A stretch of 64,000 bases of DNA from NCBI RefSeq assembly GCF_025751555.1, contig NZ_JAOWLB010000010.1:1-64000 (forward strand), read 5' to 3'. Both the position numbers and the translations under genes were made by a program. This DNA is from Ruegeria aquimaris. Lineage in GTDB: Bacteria; Pseudomonadota; Alphaproteobacteria; Rhodobacterales; Rhodobacteraceae. The first letter of the stretch is position 1, and every line of letters begins with the position of its first letter. A model generated the notes under the pieces. That model saw nothing but the letters and a program-made list of their open reading frames with translations. It was not told the DNA's origin and searched no databases. Positions 24,190 through 33,538 of this stretch are shown here, one piece after another.

Positions 24190-27048
24190 TCAGTTGCCCT
24201 CTTTGAGCGCCAGCAGCGCGGCAAAGGGGTTGTCGGGGTCGATGGCCTTTTCCTTTTTCGGCGGGCGCGAGGAATAGGTCTTGGCCCCCTGCTGAGCCGG
24301 TTTGCCGCCCTTGCCGCCATACGGCTTGCCATCGCGGCGGCGTTCGCCGTCCTTGGCCTTGCCCCGGGATTTGTCCTGCGGCTTGTCGCGGCGGCCCTGG
24401 CGGGCCTCGCCCTGCGGTCGGGGCTGGCCTTCGCCGCGCGGCTCGCGGCGCGGGCCACGGCCCTGCGGGCGCGTGCGGGCCCAGGTGAAGGTGTAGAAGA
24501 CCTCGACCTCGGGCTCTTCGGCAGCCGCCGCATCGGCGGGTGCGGCTTCGGCCTCTGCGGCTACGGGTTCGACCGGTTCGGTCTCGACCGGCTCCGCTGT
24601 CGTCGGCTCTGCTGCGGGCTCGACGGCGGCTTCGGCAGTTGCTTCGGGCGCGGTATCCGGCGTGCCCGGTTTGACCTTGGCCCGTTCGCCGCGCTCGGCA
24701 TTATAGCCCAGCCCCTGCATCAGGTCGGCGAACTGTTCCAGCGTCATGCCGGTGATCGACAGCATGTCCGCCGTCGCCTCGAACCCGGCGCGGCTGTCCT
24801 TGGCGCGCAGCATGTCGGCCAAACGTTCCAGCATGTCGATGCGCACCGCCCGTTCGCCCGCCATCCGGTAGCCGCACATGGTGTCGACGCCCGGCTCGGC
24901 ATCCTTGACCGAGGGCACCGTCACCAGACCCGGCGGCGGTGCCTCGGGGAATTCCTGAAGCCCGTTGGCCAGCGACCAGAGCACCAGGCGCAGACGGGTC
25001 GGCGCCGGTTTCAGCAGGAGCGGCATGAAAATGGTGAACTGGCCAAAACGGATGCCATGCTTGCGCAGGGCGCCACGCGCCTCCTGATCCAGATCCTTGA
25101 CCTCTTGCGCCACATCGGCGCGCGGCAGGATGCCAAAATTCTCGACCATGCGGAAGGCAAAGCCACGCGCCAGCCCGGTCAGGGCCTCGTCGCGCGAAAG
25201 CGCCAATAGCGGCTCGAACAGCGCGGCCACCTTGCGGTCGATGAAATGTTGCAGGCGGCGGCGGACCTTCTGTTCGACATCCGGTCCGGCGACCTCGTCG
25301 ACAAAGACCTCGACCTGAGGTTTCAGCGCATCGGCCCCGGCCACCAGCTTGCCGACGGCGTTCTCGCCCCACATCAGCCCGCCCTGTTCGGTAAAGTCGA
25401 TCTCGGTATCGGGCGCGTTATAGAAGCGGTCCGCTCGCAGATGGAACTGCGGCGCCAGCGCCTGCATCGACGCGGCTTTTAGCGCCTTGGCTTCGGTGCC
25501 CTGCGCGCTTTTGTCCGGGCTGAACCGGAACCCTTCCAGACGTCCGACGAATTCGCCTTCGACGGTCACTTCACCCTTGTCGTTCACTTCGGCCAAAAGG
25601 GCCTCCTTCTGCTTGAGCCGGCGCAGCAGCACGCTGGTGCGCCGGTCCACAAATCTCTGCGTCAGACGTTCATGGAGGGCGTCCGACACCCTGTCTTCTA
25701 CAGCGCGGGTTTCCTCGCGCCAATGGGTTTCGTCACGAACCCAGCCGTTCCGCTGCGCGACATATGTCCACGTCCGGATATATGCCAGCCGTTTCGACAG
25801 CGCGTCGATGTCGCCATGGGTCCGGTCGATTCGCCGGATCTGGCGCGCGATGAAGTCGTCGGGGATATGACCGTGCTCATGCAGATGCTCGTAAATCACC
25901 TGCAAAAGCCCGGCATGTTCGGCGTGAGAGATGCCGCGGAAATCGGGAATCCGGCAGACATCCCACAAGAGCCGCACCGCCTGGCCCGAGCTTGCGCGGG
26001 CCATCACCTCGGGCATCTGGGCCAGCGATTTCAGCGCCATCAGGTCATCGGCCTCGCGCGCCTTGAGCAGATCCTCGCCGACGGGGGGCTGTTCGAGTGA
26101 GCGGATCAGCGCCTCGACCGTGCCGAAACTGAGGTCGCTGTTGCGCCAGTTGAGCTTCTTGAGCGGGGTAAAGCGATGCTCCATGATCGCCTGCGCCATG
26201 CCGTCGTCCAGCGGCCGCGCCTCGCCGGTGACACCAAAGGTACCGTCGGACATGCCGCGCCCGGCCCGGCCCGCGATCTGGGCCAGCTCGTTCGGGGCCA
26301 GTTGCCGCATCCGGCGGCCATCGAATTTGGACAAGCTGGAAAAGGCCACATGGTCGATATCGAGGTTCAGCCCCATGCCGATGGCGTCGGTGGCGACCAG
26401 ATAGTCGACCTCGCCATTCTGGTAGAGCGCCACCTGCGCATTGCGGGTGCGCGGGCTGAGCGCCCCCATCACCACGGCAGCACCACCCTTTTGCCGGCGG
26501 ATCAGCTCGGCGATGGCATAGACGTTTTCCACCGAGAAGCCGACAATGGCGCTGCGTGGCGGCATCCGGGTGATCTTTTTCGAGCCGGTATAGACCAACT
26601 GGCTCATCCGCTCGCGGCGCATGAACTGCGCCTGAGGCACCAGCGCGGCAATCGCCCCGCGCATGGTGTCCGAGCCCAGGAACAGGGTTTCATGCAGACC
26701 CCGCGCGCGCAGCAGCCGGTCGGTGAACACATGGCCGCGTTCGGGATCGGCGCAGAGCTGGATTTCGTCGATGGCGACAAAATCGGCGCCCATGCCCTCG
26801 GGCATCGCCTCGACCGTGCAGACCCAGTATTGCGTGCGCGGCGGCACGATCCGCTCTTCGCCGGTGACCAGCGCCACGACCGACGGCCCGCGCAGGCCCA
26901 CGATACGGTCATAGACCTCGCGCGCAAGCAGCCGCAGCGGCAGGCCGATCACCCCCGTCCGGTGCCCCAGCATCCGTTCGATCGCGTAATGCGTCTTGCC
27001 TGTGTTGGTCGGGCCAAGAACGGCCACGATCCGCGAGGATCCGTTCAC
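24190..27048 (-). CDS. SUV3-type (Ski2-like) RNA helicase with basic tail
   Basis: The 952-aa protein has a helicase core near its N-terminus. Walker A is LGPTNTGKTHYAI (about residues 12-24), motif II is AIDEIQL, motif V is TDAIGMGLNLDIDHV and motif VI is QIAGRAGRG. The arrangement matches the mitochondrial degradosome helicase SUPV3L1, whose relatives are found in alphaproteobacteria. The middle is helical. From about residue 800 the chain is low-complexity, first Ala/Glu-rich then Arg/Gly/Lys-rich, probably an RNA-binding tail. The start is a GTG with GGGGGCAG upstream. Its exact RNA target is unknown. Confidence 0.9.
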   Translation of the reverse strand: MNGSSRIVAVLGPTNTGKTHYAIERMLGHRTGVIGLPLRLLAREVYDRIVGLRGPSVVALVTGEERIVPPRTQYWVCTVEAMPEGMGADFVAIDEIQLCADPERGHVFTDRLLRARGLHETLFLGSDTMRGAIAALVPQAQFMRRERMSQLVYTGSKKITRMPPRSAIVGFSVENVYAIAELIRRQKGGAAVVMGALSPRTRNAQVALYQNGEVDYLVATDAIGMGLNLDIDHVAFSSLSKFDGRRMRQLAPNELAQIAGRAGRGMSDGTFGVTGEARPLDDGMAQAIMEHRFTPLKKLNWRNSDLSFGTVEALIRSLEQPPVGEDLLKAREADDLMALKSLAQMPEVMARASSGQAVRLLWDVCRIPDFRGISHAEHAGLLQVIYEHLHEHGHIPDDFIARQIRRIDRTHGDIDALSKRLAYIRTWTYVAQRNGWVRDETHWREETRAVEDRVSDALHERLTQRFVDRRTSVLLRRLKQKEALLAEVNDKGEVTVEGEFVGRLEGFRFSPDKSAQGTEAKALKAASMQALAPQFHLRADRFYNAPDTEIDFTEQGGLMWGENAVGKLVAGADALKPQVEVFVDEVAGPDVEQKVRRRLQHFIDRKVAALFEPLLALSRDEALTGLARGFAFRMVENFGILPRADVAQEVKDLDQEARGALRKHGIRFGQFTIFMPLLLKPAPTRLRLVLWSLANGLQEFPEAPPPGLVTVPSVKDAEPGVDTMCGYRMAGERAVRIDMLERLADMLRAKDSRAGFEATADMLSITGMTLEQFADLMQGLGYNAERGERAKVKPGTPDTAPEATAEAAVEPAAEPTTAEPVETEPVEPVAAEAEAAPADAAAAEEPEVEVFYTFTWARTRPQGRGPRREPRGEGQPRPQGEARQGRRDKPQDKSRGKAKDGERRRDGKPYGGKGGKPAQQGAKTYSSRPPKKEKAIDPDNPFAALLALKEGN

Positions 27049-27075
27049 CTGTCTGCCCCCTGCCCCTGGCCTGCT

Positions 27076-27645
27076 TCAGAGCGCCTGGCCCTCGATCCGG
27101 GGCTTCAGCCGATTCACGGCACTGGTTACTTCCTCGTGATGGGGATGTATAGCCAGCGCGCGGGAATAGGCGGCAAAGGCCGCCTCGGGCCGGTCCAGTG
27201 CTTCGAGCATCAGGCCCAGACCGTAGATCGCGTTATAATGGTTCGGGTTCAGGGCCAGGACATGTTCGAGATCGGCAATGGCGGGCCCGAAGAGATTGAC
27301 CGCGAAATAGGCCGAGGCGCGGGCATGCCAGCCTTCGGCGAAATCCGGCGCATGATCGGTCAGCGCCGTGAGATGTTCGATTGCCGCGCCATAGTCATGT
27401 AGCTCGAGCGCGTCGCGCCCACGTTTGAGCAGGAAATCGGCCGAGGGTGAGCCGGATTTCGCCCAGAGCGCCTGCAATTGCCGGTCGAGCTGGCGCGCGC
27501 GCGTGGTATCGGCCTGTGCCAGTTCCGCCAGCAACGCGGTTTCGTCGCTGGAATCGGCCTGTTGCGCAGCGAGGCTGCCGGAAATCGCGACTAGCAGCCC
27601 GATTGCCGCGACGATACCTTTGAGATTGAGTGGCGCAGTTGTCAT
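27076..27645 (-). CDS. periplasmic TPR protein, paralogue of the gene at 488-1051
   Basis: The 189-aa product has an N-terminal signal segment (MTTAPLNLKGIVAAIGLLVA, then ISGSLAAQQA) and at least three TPR units at about residues 75-180 (PDFAEGWHARASAYF, LNPNHYNAIYGLGLMLEALD, YSRALAIHPHH). Layout and several motifs match the TPR gene near the window start. ATG 27645 is chosen over an upstream start because it places the signal segment at the N-terminus. It lies 27 bp downstream from the helicase start on the same strand, so it is not an obvious operon partner. Function unknown. Confidence 0.78.
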   Translation of the reverse strand: MTTAPLNLKGIVAAIGLLVAISGSLAAQQADSSDETALLAELAQADTTRARQLDRQLQALWAKSGSPSADFLLKRGRDALELHDYGAAIEHLTALTDHAPDFAEGWHARASAYFAVNLFGPAIADLEHVLALNPNHYNAIYGLGLMLEALDRPEAAFAAYSRALAIHPHHEEVTSAVNRLKPRIEGQAL

Positions 27646-27715
27646 AACAAATCTCACATTAGCGCGGTATGCGCCGTTGTCCAATCACGGACAATGTCAC
27701 GAAACGAGGATGAAG

Positions 27716-28006
27716 ATGAGCGAAATTCTTGACCAGGCCGTGGCCGAGCTGAACCAAAAGATGAGCGGCGCGGGCTTTGCCTCGTCGGCCAAGTTCGCGA
27801 TCGCCGAAGTGGGTTCGATCGTGCTGGACGCCAGCGGCGCGCGGATCAGCGACGAGGATGCGGATGTGACCCTGTCGGCCGATGCCGACACCTTCCAGCA
27901 GATCATCAGCGGCGAGATGAACCCGACCGGCGCGTTCATGTCGGGCAAGCTGACCATCGACGGCGACATGGGTGTCGCCATGCAACTGGCCTCGGCGCTG
28001 GCCTGA
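27716..28006 (+). CDS. SCP2 sterol-binding-domain protein
   Basis: The 96-aa protein is a single SCP-2 domain: SSAKFAIAEVGSIVLDASG, DADVTLSADADTFQQIISGE, then MNPTGAFMSGKLTIDGDMGV and a final amphipathic helix. The domain binds lipids or acyl chains in a hydrophobic tunnel. The ATG at 27716 with GAGG six bases upstream is preferred to an ATG at 27710. Its stop codon overlaps the next ATG (TGATG), so it is translationally coupled to a lysophospholipase-like gene, which suggests a shared lipid function. Confidence 0.9.
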   Translation: MSEILDQAVAELNQKMSGAGFASSAKFAIAEVGSIVLDASGARISDEDADVTLSADADTFQQIISGEMNPTGAFMSGKLTIDGDMGVAMQLASALA

Positions 28007-28950
28007 TGGACCTGTCGCCGGCCCCGCTGTTCGAGGATGTGGCCGGCGGACCGCCCGGCGGGGCGGCGCATTGGCTGCGTACCGATGACGGCATTCGCAT
28101 CCGGGTCGGCCACTGGCGGCCCGAGGGCACGGTGCAAGGCACCGTGTTCCTGTTTCCCGGGCGCACCGAATATGTCGAGAAATACGGCGATGCCGCGCGC
28201 GAGTTTACCCGGCGCGGCCTGGCCATGCTGGCGGTGGACTGGCGCGGACAGGGGCTGGCTGACCGGTTGCTGGACGACCGGCGGTTGGGCCATGTCGTGT
28301 CTTTCCCGGACTATCAGCGCGATGTCGCGGCGGTGGTCGATCTGGCCGCGGCGCTGGAGCTGCCGCGCCCGTGGTTCGTGATCGGTCATTCGATGGGCGG
28401 CGCCATCGGCCTGCGCGCGGTGATGGAGGGGCTACCGGTGGTGGCCTGCGCCTTTACCGGGCCGATGTGGGGCATCTTCTTTACCCCGGTGATGAAACCC
28501 CTGAGTTGGGTCACCTCGACCCTGGCGCCGGTGCTGGGGATGGGGCACAAGAACCCGGCCACCACCTCGCCCGAGCCTTATGTGGTCGTGCAAGAGTTCG
28601 AGGGCAACAGCCTGACCCGCGACCCGGCGATGTACCAGATGATGCGCGATCAACTGGCCGCCTATCCCGAACTGTCGCTGGGGGCGCCGACCAATATCTG
28701 GCTGCGCGAGGCCCTGAATGAATGCCGCCTGCTGGCAGCGCGCGCCGCGCCTGCCCTACCCTGCCTGACCTATCTGGGCAGCCATGAGCAAATCGTCGAC
28801 CGCAAGGCGATCCGCAGACGCATGGCGGCCTGGCCGGGTGGAGCGCTGGTGGAAATTCCCGGTGGCGAGCACGAGGTTCTGATGGAGGCGCCCGCAGTGC
28901 GGGGGCCGGTCTATGATCGGCTGGCGGCCCATTTCCGGGCCGCCGGCTAA
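28006..28950 (+). CDS. pldB: alpha/beta hydrolase, lysophospholipase (PldB)-like
   Basis: The 314-aa serine hydrolase has the nucleophile elbow GHSMGG at about residue 128 (FVIGHSMGGAIGLRA). The oxyanion region is VFLFPGRTEYVEKYGDAA, as in PldB/monoglyceride lipases. A late acid-His pair comes from YLGSHEQIVD and IPGGEHEVLMEA. There is no signal peptide. The predicted role is hydrolysis of lysophospholipids or monoacylglycerols at the cytoplasmic membrane. Coupling to the SCP2 gene supports a lipid substrate. The gene symbol is by family likeness. Confidence 0.88.
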   Translation: MDLSPAPLFEDVAGGPPGGAAHWLRTDDGIRIRVGHWRPEGTVQGTVFLFPGRTEYVEKYGDAAREFTRRGLAMLAVDWRGQGLADRLLDDRRLGHVVSFPDYQRDVAAVVDLAAALELPRPWFVIGHSMGGAIGLRAVMEGLPVVACAFTGPMWGIFFTPVMKPLSWVTSTLAPVLGMGHKNPATTSPEPYVVVQEFEGNSLTRDPAMYQMMRDQLAAYPELSLGAPTNIWLREALNECRLLAARAAPALPCLTYLGSHEQIVDRKAIRRRMAAWPGGALVEIPGGEHEVLMEAPAVRGPVYDRLAAHFRAAG

Positions 28951-28971
28951 TCCGCTCTCCGCGCGCGCCAG

Positions 28972-28998
28972 CCAAGAAAATTCGACGAATTTTCTTGG
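28972..28998. repeat. 13-bp A+T-rich perfect inverted repeat
   Basis: CCAAGAAAATTCG and its exact complement CGAATTTTCTTGG flank a single A, 22 bases after the lysophospholipase stop codon. It could act as a terminator in either direction, and it resembles the A+T-rich members of the hairpin arrays at 9.7 and 58.0 kb. Confidence 0.6.
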
Positions 28999-29050
28999 GC
29001 CGCCCGTGACGTGCTCTGGCATCCGCCCGGCTTCGGGCTAGACTTGCCGC

Positions 29051-30055
29051 ATGGCGCGCGATCCGGTTCTTGAGTTTACCGAACGGGGCATCTATTGCCC
29101 GGCGGGCGGTTTCTACGTCGACCCCTGGCACCCGGTCGACCGGGCGCTGATCACTCATGGCCATGCCGATCATGCCCGCCCCGGCCATTCCCGCTATCTA
29201 TCCACCACCGGTGCGGCGCCCATTCTGCGCCAGCGTCTGGGCGATATCATGCTCGAGACCGTCTCTTATGGCGCGCGCCTGCGCATCGGCGATGCGTTGG
29301 TTTCCTTTCATCCTGCCGGACATGTGCCGGGGTCGGCGCAGATCCGGATCGAGGTGGCCGGAGAGATCTGGGTAGTTTCGGGCGATTACAAGACCGTACC
29401 CGACGGGCTGAGCGAGCCGTTCGAGCCGGTGCGGTGCCACAGCTTCATCACCGAAAGCACATTCGGCCTGCCGGTGTTTCGCTGGCCCGATCCGGCGGAG
29501 GTGGCGCGGGACCTGAACGACTGGTGGCGTGACAGTGTCGCGGCGGGCCGGACGCCGGTGCTGGGTGCCTATGCGCTGGGAAAGGCGCAGAGGCTGTTGT
29601 CGATGCTGGACCCCGGCATCGGTCCGCTCCTGACCCATGGCGCGATTGAAACGGCCACTTCGGTTCTGCGTGCGCAGGGGTATAGCCTGCCACCGACGGT
29701 GGCGGTGACGCCCGAGACCGACCCGCGCGCGCATGGTGGGGCGCTGGTCCTGGCGCCGCCCTCGGCGCTTGGCAGTGCCTGGATGCGGCGGTTCGGCCCT
29801 GTCTCGACCGGCTTCGCCAGCGGCTGGATGATGCTGCGCGGCGTGCGGCGACGGCGGGCGATGGACCGGGGCTTTGTCCTGTCCGATCATGCCGATTGGC
29901 CTGGGCTGAACACGGCGGTGAAGGAGAGTGGTGCGGAAAAGATATTTGTAACGCATGGTTACACCGAAGTCTTTACGCAATGGCTCAGGTCGAGAGGGTT
30001 GGATGCGGATATCGTCCCAACCCGGTTCACAGGCGACGAGGCGCAGGTTGAATGA
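29051..30055 (+). CDS. ligase-associated DNA exonuclease, metallo-beta-lactamase fold
   Basis: The 334-aa protein has the metallo-beta-lactamase signature THGHADHARPGH at about residues 35-46 and a beta-CASP region. Later metal ligands are visible in FHPAGHVPGSAQ and VVSGDYKT. DHADWPGL and VTHGYTEVF are typical of the ligase-associated exonuclease family, formerly called mRNA 3'-end processing factors. It overlaps the ATP-dependent ligase gene by 4 bp (ATGA), the usual pairing for a bacterial DNA repair module. It probably trims DNA ends for the ligase. The Lhr helicase and phosphoesterase that often complete the module are not downstream here. Confidence 0.9.
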   Translation: MARDPVLEFTERGIYCPAGGFYVDPWHPVDRALITHGHADHARPGHSRYLSTTGAAPILRQRLGDIMLETVSYGARLRIGDALVSFHPAGHVPGSAQIRIEVAGEIWVVSGDYKTVPDGLSEPFEPVRCHSFITESTFGLPVFRWPDPAEVARDLNDWWRDSVAAGRTPVLGAYALGKAQRLLSMLDPGIGPLLTHGAIETATSVLRAQGYSLPPTVAVTPETDPRAHGGALVLAPPSALGSAWMRRFGPVSTGFASGWMMLRGVRRRRAMDRGFVLSDHADWPGLNTAVKESGAEKIFVTHGYTEVFTQWLRSRGLDADIVPTRFTGDEAQVE

Positions 30056-31647
30056 TCCGGTTCGCCCACCTTTTCGAAGCGCTCGATCAGAGCACACGCA
30101 CGACCGACAAGGTCAACGCGCTGGCCGCCTATTTCGCCGAGGCGGAACCGCTGGACCGGCTGTGGACAGTGGCGCTCTTCTCGGGTCGCAGACCGCGCCG
30201 GGCGGTCACCACCACCGAGTTGCGCAACTGGGCGGCGGAGGCGGCAGCGCTGCCGCTGTGGCTGGTCGAAGAGAGCTATCCCGTGGTCGGCGATCTGGCC
30301 GAGACCATCGCGCTGATCCTGCCGCCGCCGGATCGCCTGTCCCGGCGATCTTTGTCGGGCTGGATGGCGTTGCTTCGCGACCTGGCCGGGCAGCCGGAGG
30401 CGGCCCGCCGGGCCGCGATCCTTCAGGCCTGGGCCGAGCTCGACACCGCGCAGCGTTTCCTGTTCAACAAGCTGGTCACCGGCGGGTTCCGCGTGGGGGT
30501 CAGCCAGAAGCTGATGACCCGTGCGCTGGCACAGGCGACAGGCCACGATGCGGCAGAGCTGGCGCATCGACTGATGGGAAGCTGGTCGCCCGAGATGACA
30601 AGCTGGGAGCGGTTGATCGAAGCGGAGGATGGTGGAGCCGATGCCTCGCGCCCCTATCCGTTCTGCCTAGCGCATCCGCTGGAGAGCGCGCCGGACGATC
30701 TGGGCCCGCCGCAGGACTGGCGCGCCGAGTGGAAATGGGACGGCATACGCGGCCAGTTGATCCTGCGCGAGGGGCGGCATTTCGTCTGGTCGCGCGGTGA
30801 GGAGCTGATGACCGACCGCTTTCCCGAACTGGCGCGGGCGCTCGATTTCCTGCCGCCGGGCACGGTGCTGGATGGCGAGATCCTGGCCTGGGACGGTATC
30901 GCGCCGCTGCCCTTTGCGGCGCTGCAACGCCGGATCGGGCGCAAGAGCGTGCCGAAGAAACTGCTGGCCGAGGCGCCGGTAATCCTGCTGGCCTATGACC
31001 TGCTGGAATGGCAGGGCCGCGACCTGCGGTCGGCGCCGTTTGTACAACGGCGCGCGCTGCTGGACCGCGCGCTGAGTGGCCTGCCCCCGGATGCGCCGGT
31101 GCGCCCCTCGCCGCTGGTAGGCTTTGACGACTGGCAGGCGCTGGCGGATATCCGAACCGAGGCCCGCAACCGCCAAGCCGAGGGCTTGATGCTGAAACGG
31201 GTCGCCAGTCCCTATCATGCAGGGCGCAAGAAGGGCGATTGGTGGAAATGGAAGCTTGACCCCCATACGGTGGATGCGGTGATGATCTATGCGCAGGCGG
31301 GCCATGGGCGGCGCGCCACGCTGTACACCGATTTCACCTTTGCGGTCTGGGATGGCGATGCGCTGGTTCCCTTTGCCAAGGCCTATTCCGGCCTGACCGA
31401 TGCCGAGTTTCGCGAGATCACCGCCTGGGTGCGCAGCAATACGCTGCAACGGTTCGGTCCGGTGCGGCAGGTGAAGCCAGAGCTGGTGTTCGAGATCGCA
31501 TTCGAGGGTATCCAGCAAAGCCCGCGCCACAAATCCGGTATCGCCCTGCGCTTTCCGCGCATGCTGCGCTGGCGGCGCGACAAGCCCGCGGCCGAGGCCA
31601 ACCGGCTGGAGGATCTCAAACAGTTGCTCGACCCGCCCGGCACCTGA
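30052..31647 (+). CDS. ATP-dependent DNA ligase
   Basis: This 531-aa ligase has a helical N-terminal DNA-binding domain (residues 1 to about 200) and then the nucleotidyltransferase core. The adenylated Lys228 is in EWKWDGIRGQLI. Further motifs are GTVLDGEILAWDG, AEGLMLKRVASPYHAGRKKG and WWKWKLDPHTVDAVM. An OB-fold ends the protein with KPELVFEIAFEGI and FPRMLRWRRDKP. It seals nicks using ATP, in addition to the NAD-dependent LigA expected elsewhere. It is translationally coupled to the exonuclease gene. Confidence 0.94.
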   Translation: MIRFAHLFEALDQSTRTTDKVNALAAYFAEAEPLDRLWTVALFSGRRPRRAVTTTELRNWAAEAAALPLWLVEESYPVVGDLAETIALILPPPDRLSRRSLSGWMALLRDLAGQPEAARRAAILQAWAELDTAQRFLFNKLVTGGFRVGVSQKLMTRALAQATGHDAAELAHRLMGSWSPEMTSWERLIEAEDGGADASRPYPFCLAHPLESAPDDLGPPQDWRAEWKWDGIRGQLILREGRHFVWSRGEELMTDRFPELARALDFLPPGTVLDGEILAWDGIAPLPFAALQRRIGRKSVPKKLLAEAPVILLAYDLLEWQGRDLRSAPFVQRRALLDRALSGLPPDAPVRPSPLVGFDDWQALADIRTEARNRQAEGLMLKRVASPYHAGRKKGDWWKWKLDPHTVDAVMIYAQAGHGRRATLYTDFTFAVWDGDALVPFAKAYSGLTDAEFREITAWVRSNTLQRFGPVRQVKPELVFEIAFEGIQQSPRHKSGIALRFPRMLRWRRDKPAAEANRLEDLKQLLDPPGT

Positions 31648-31717
31648 GCCGCGTTGCCGGTTGCGGCGGGCGGCCATGCTCCTTAAGTGTGAGGCAACCA
31701 GAAATGACGAGGCTCTC

Positions 31718-33538
31718 ATGTTCCACCTGCCCTTTCCCCTTCGCGACGCCAATGCCGGTTCCGGTTCCAAGGATCTCGGCAACCTGCCCGAATGGGACCT
31801 GAGCGACCTCTATTCCGGCGAGGATGCGCCGGAACTGAAGCGCGACCTCGACTGGCTGGAAACCGAATGCGCCGCATTCGCCACCGATTACGAGGGCAAG
31901 CTGGCCGATCTTGATGCGGCCGCCCTGCTGACCTGTGTGCAGCGTAACGAAAAGATCAGCGCCATCGCGGGCCGCATCATGTCCTTTGCAGGCTTGCGCT
32001 ATTACCAGCTGACCATCGACGGGGGCCGGGCCAAGTTCATGTCCGACTGCCAGGAAAAGATCACCAATTTCACCACGCCGCTGGTGTTCTTTACCCTGGA
32101 GTTGAACCGGATCGAGGATGACGCTCTGGCCGCCCGCTTTGCAGAAAACGCCGAACTGGCGCGCTATGCGCCCGTGTTCCGCCGCATCCGCGCAATGAAA
32201 CCCTATCAGCTGAGCGACGAGCTGGAACGGTTCCTGCACGATCTGGGCGTGGTGGGCGACGCCTGGGAGCGGCTGTTCGACGAGACCATCGCCGGGCTCA
32301 CCTTTGACATCGACGGCGAAGAGCTGAACATCGAGGGCACGCTGAACCTGCTGACCGAGCAGGACCGCAACAAGCGCGAGGCCGCCGCCCACGAGTTGGC
32401 GCGCGTCTTTGGCGAGAACATCAAGACCTTCGCCCGCGTACACAACACCGCCGCCAAGGAAAAGGAAGTGATCGACCGCTGGCGCAAGATGCCCAGCGCC
32501 CAGACCGGCCGGCACCTGTCGAACGATGTGGAACCCGAAGTGGTCGAGGCCCTGCGCGAGGCGGTGGTTGCCGCCTATCCCAAGCTGAGCCACCGCTATT
32601 ACGAACTCAAACGCAAATGGCTGGGGCTGGACCGTATGCAGGTCTGGGACCGCAACGCGCCGCTGCCGATGGAAGACACCCGCACCATCCCCTGGGCGCA
32701 GGCCGAGCGCATGGTGATGGAGGCTTACGAGGCCTTTGACCCGCGCATGGGGGAAATCGCCGCGCCCTTCTTCTCCAAGGGCTGGATCGACGCAGCCGTC
32801 AAACCCGGCAAGGCGCCGGGCGCCTTTGCCCATCCCACCGTGACCGAGGTGCACCCCTATGTGATGCTCAACTATCTGGGCAAGCCGCGCGACGTGATGA
32901 CACTGGCCCATGAACTGGGCCATGGCGTGCATCAGGTGCTGGCCGCCGGTCAGGGCGAAATGCTCAGCTCGACCCCGCTGACGCTCGCCGAGACCGCAAG
33001 CGTGTTCGGCGAGATGCTGACCTTCCGCAAGATGCTGGAAAAGGCCGAAACCCAGAAACAGCGCAAGGTGCTGCTGGCGGGCAAGGTCGAGGACATGATC
33101 AACACGGTGGTGCGCCAGATCGCGTTCTATGACTTTGAATGCAAGCTGCACGCCGCCCGCCGCCAGGGGGAACTCACGCCCGAGGATATCGGCGCGTTGT
33201 GGATGAGCGTGCAGGGCGAAAGCCTTGGGCCCGCATTCGACTTCATGGAAGGCTATGAAAGCTTCTGGGCCTATATCCCGCATTTCGTGCACTCGCCCTT
33301 CTACGTCTATGCCTACGCCTTCGGCGACGGGCTGGTGAACGCGCTTTACTCGGTCTATGCCGAGGGCAAGCCGGGATTCCAGGATCTCTATTTCGAGATG
33401 CTGAAGGCGGGCGGTTCCAAGCACCACAAGGAGCTTCTGGCGCCCTTCGGCCTTGACGCGACGGACCCGAAGTTCTGGGACAAGGGGCTGAACATGATCT
33501 CGGGCTTCATCGACGAGTTGGAGGCGATGGAGGATTGA
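31718..33538 (+). CDS. pepF: M3-family oligoendopeptidase F
   Basis: The 606-aa zinc metallopeptidase cleaves short peptides in the cytoplasm. The active-site helix is LAHELGHGVHQ with His398, Glu399 and His402, and the third ligand glutamate is in LAETASVFGEML. The N-terminal helical domain (LPEWDLSDLYSGED) is typical of the PepF/M3B group. The C-terminal half has the conserved FVHSPFYVYAYAFGD. The ATG at 31718 is preceded by GACGAGG; a longer in-frame reading upstream is not conserved-looking. A small membrane protein gene overlaps its stop codon. Confidence 0.95.
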   Translation: MFHLPFPLRDANAGSGSKDLGNLPEWDLSDLYSGEDAPELKRDLDWLETECAAFATDYEGKLADLDAAALLTCVQRNEKISAIAGRIMSFAGLRYYQLTIDGGRAKFMSDCQEKITNFTTPLVFFTLELNRIEDDALAARFAENAELARYAPVFRRIRAMKPYQLSDELERFLHDLGVVGDAWERLFDETIAGLTFDIDGEELNIEGTLNLLTEQDRNKREAAAHELARVFGENIKTFARVHNTAAKEKEVIDRWRKMPSAQTGRHLSNDVEPEVVEALREAVVAAYPKLSHRYYELKRKWLGLDRMQVWDRNAPLPMEDTRTIPWAQAERMVMEAYEAFDPRMGEIAAPFFSKGWIDAAVKPGKAPGAFAHPTVTEVHPYVMLNYLGKPRDVMTLAHELGHGVHQVLAAGQGEMLSSTPLTLAETASVFGEMLTFRKMLEKAETQKQRKVLLAGKVEDMINTVVRQIAFYDFECKLHAARRQGELTPEDIGALWMSVQGESLGPAFDFMEGYESFWAYIPHFVHSPFYVYAYAFGDGLVNALYSVYAEGKPGFQDLYFEMLKAGGSKHHKELLAPFGLDATDPKFWDKGLNMISGFIDELEAMED

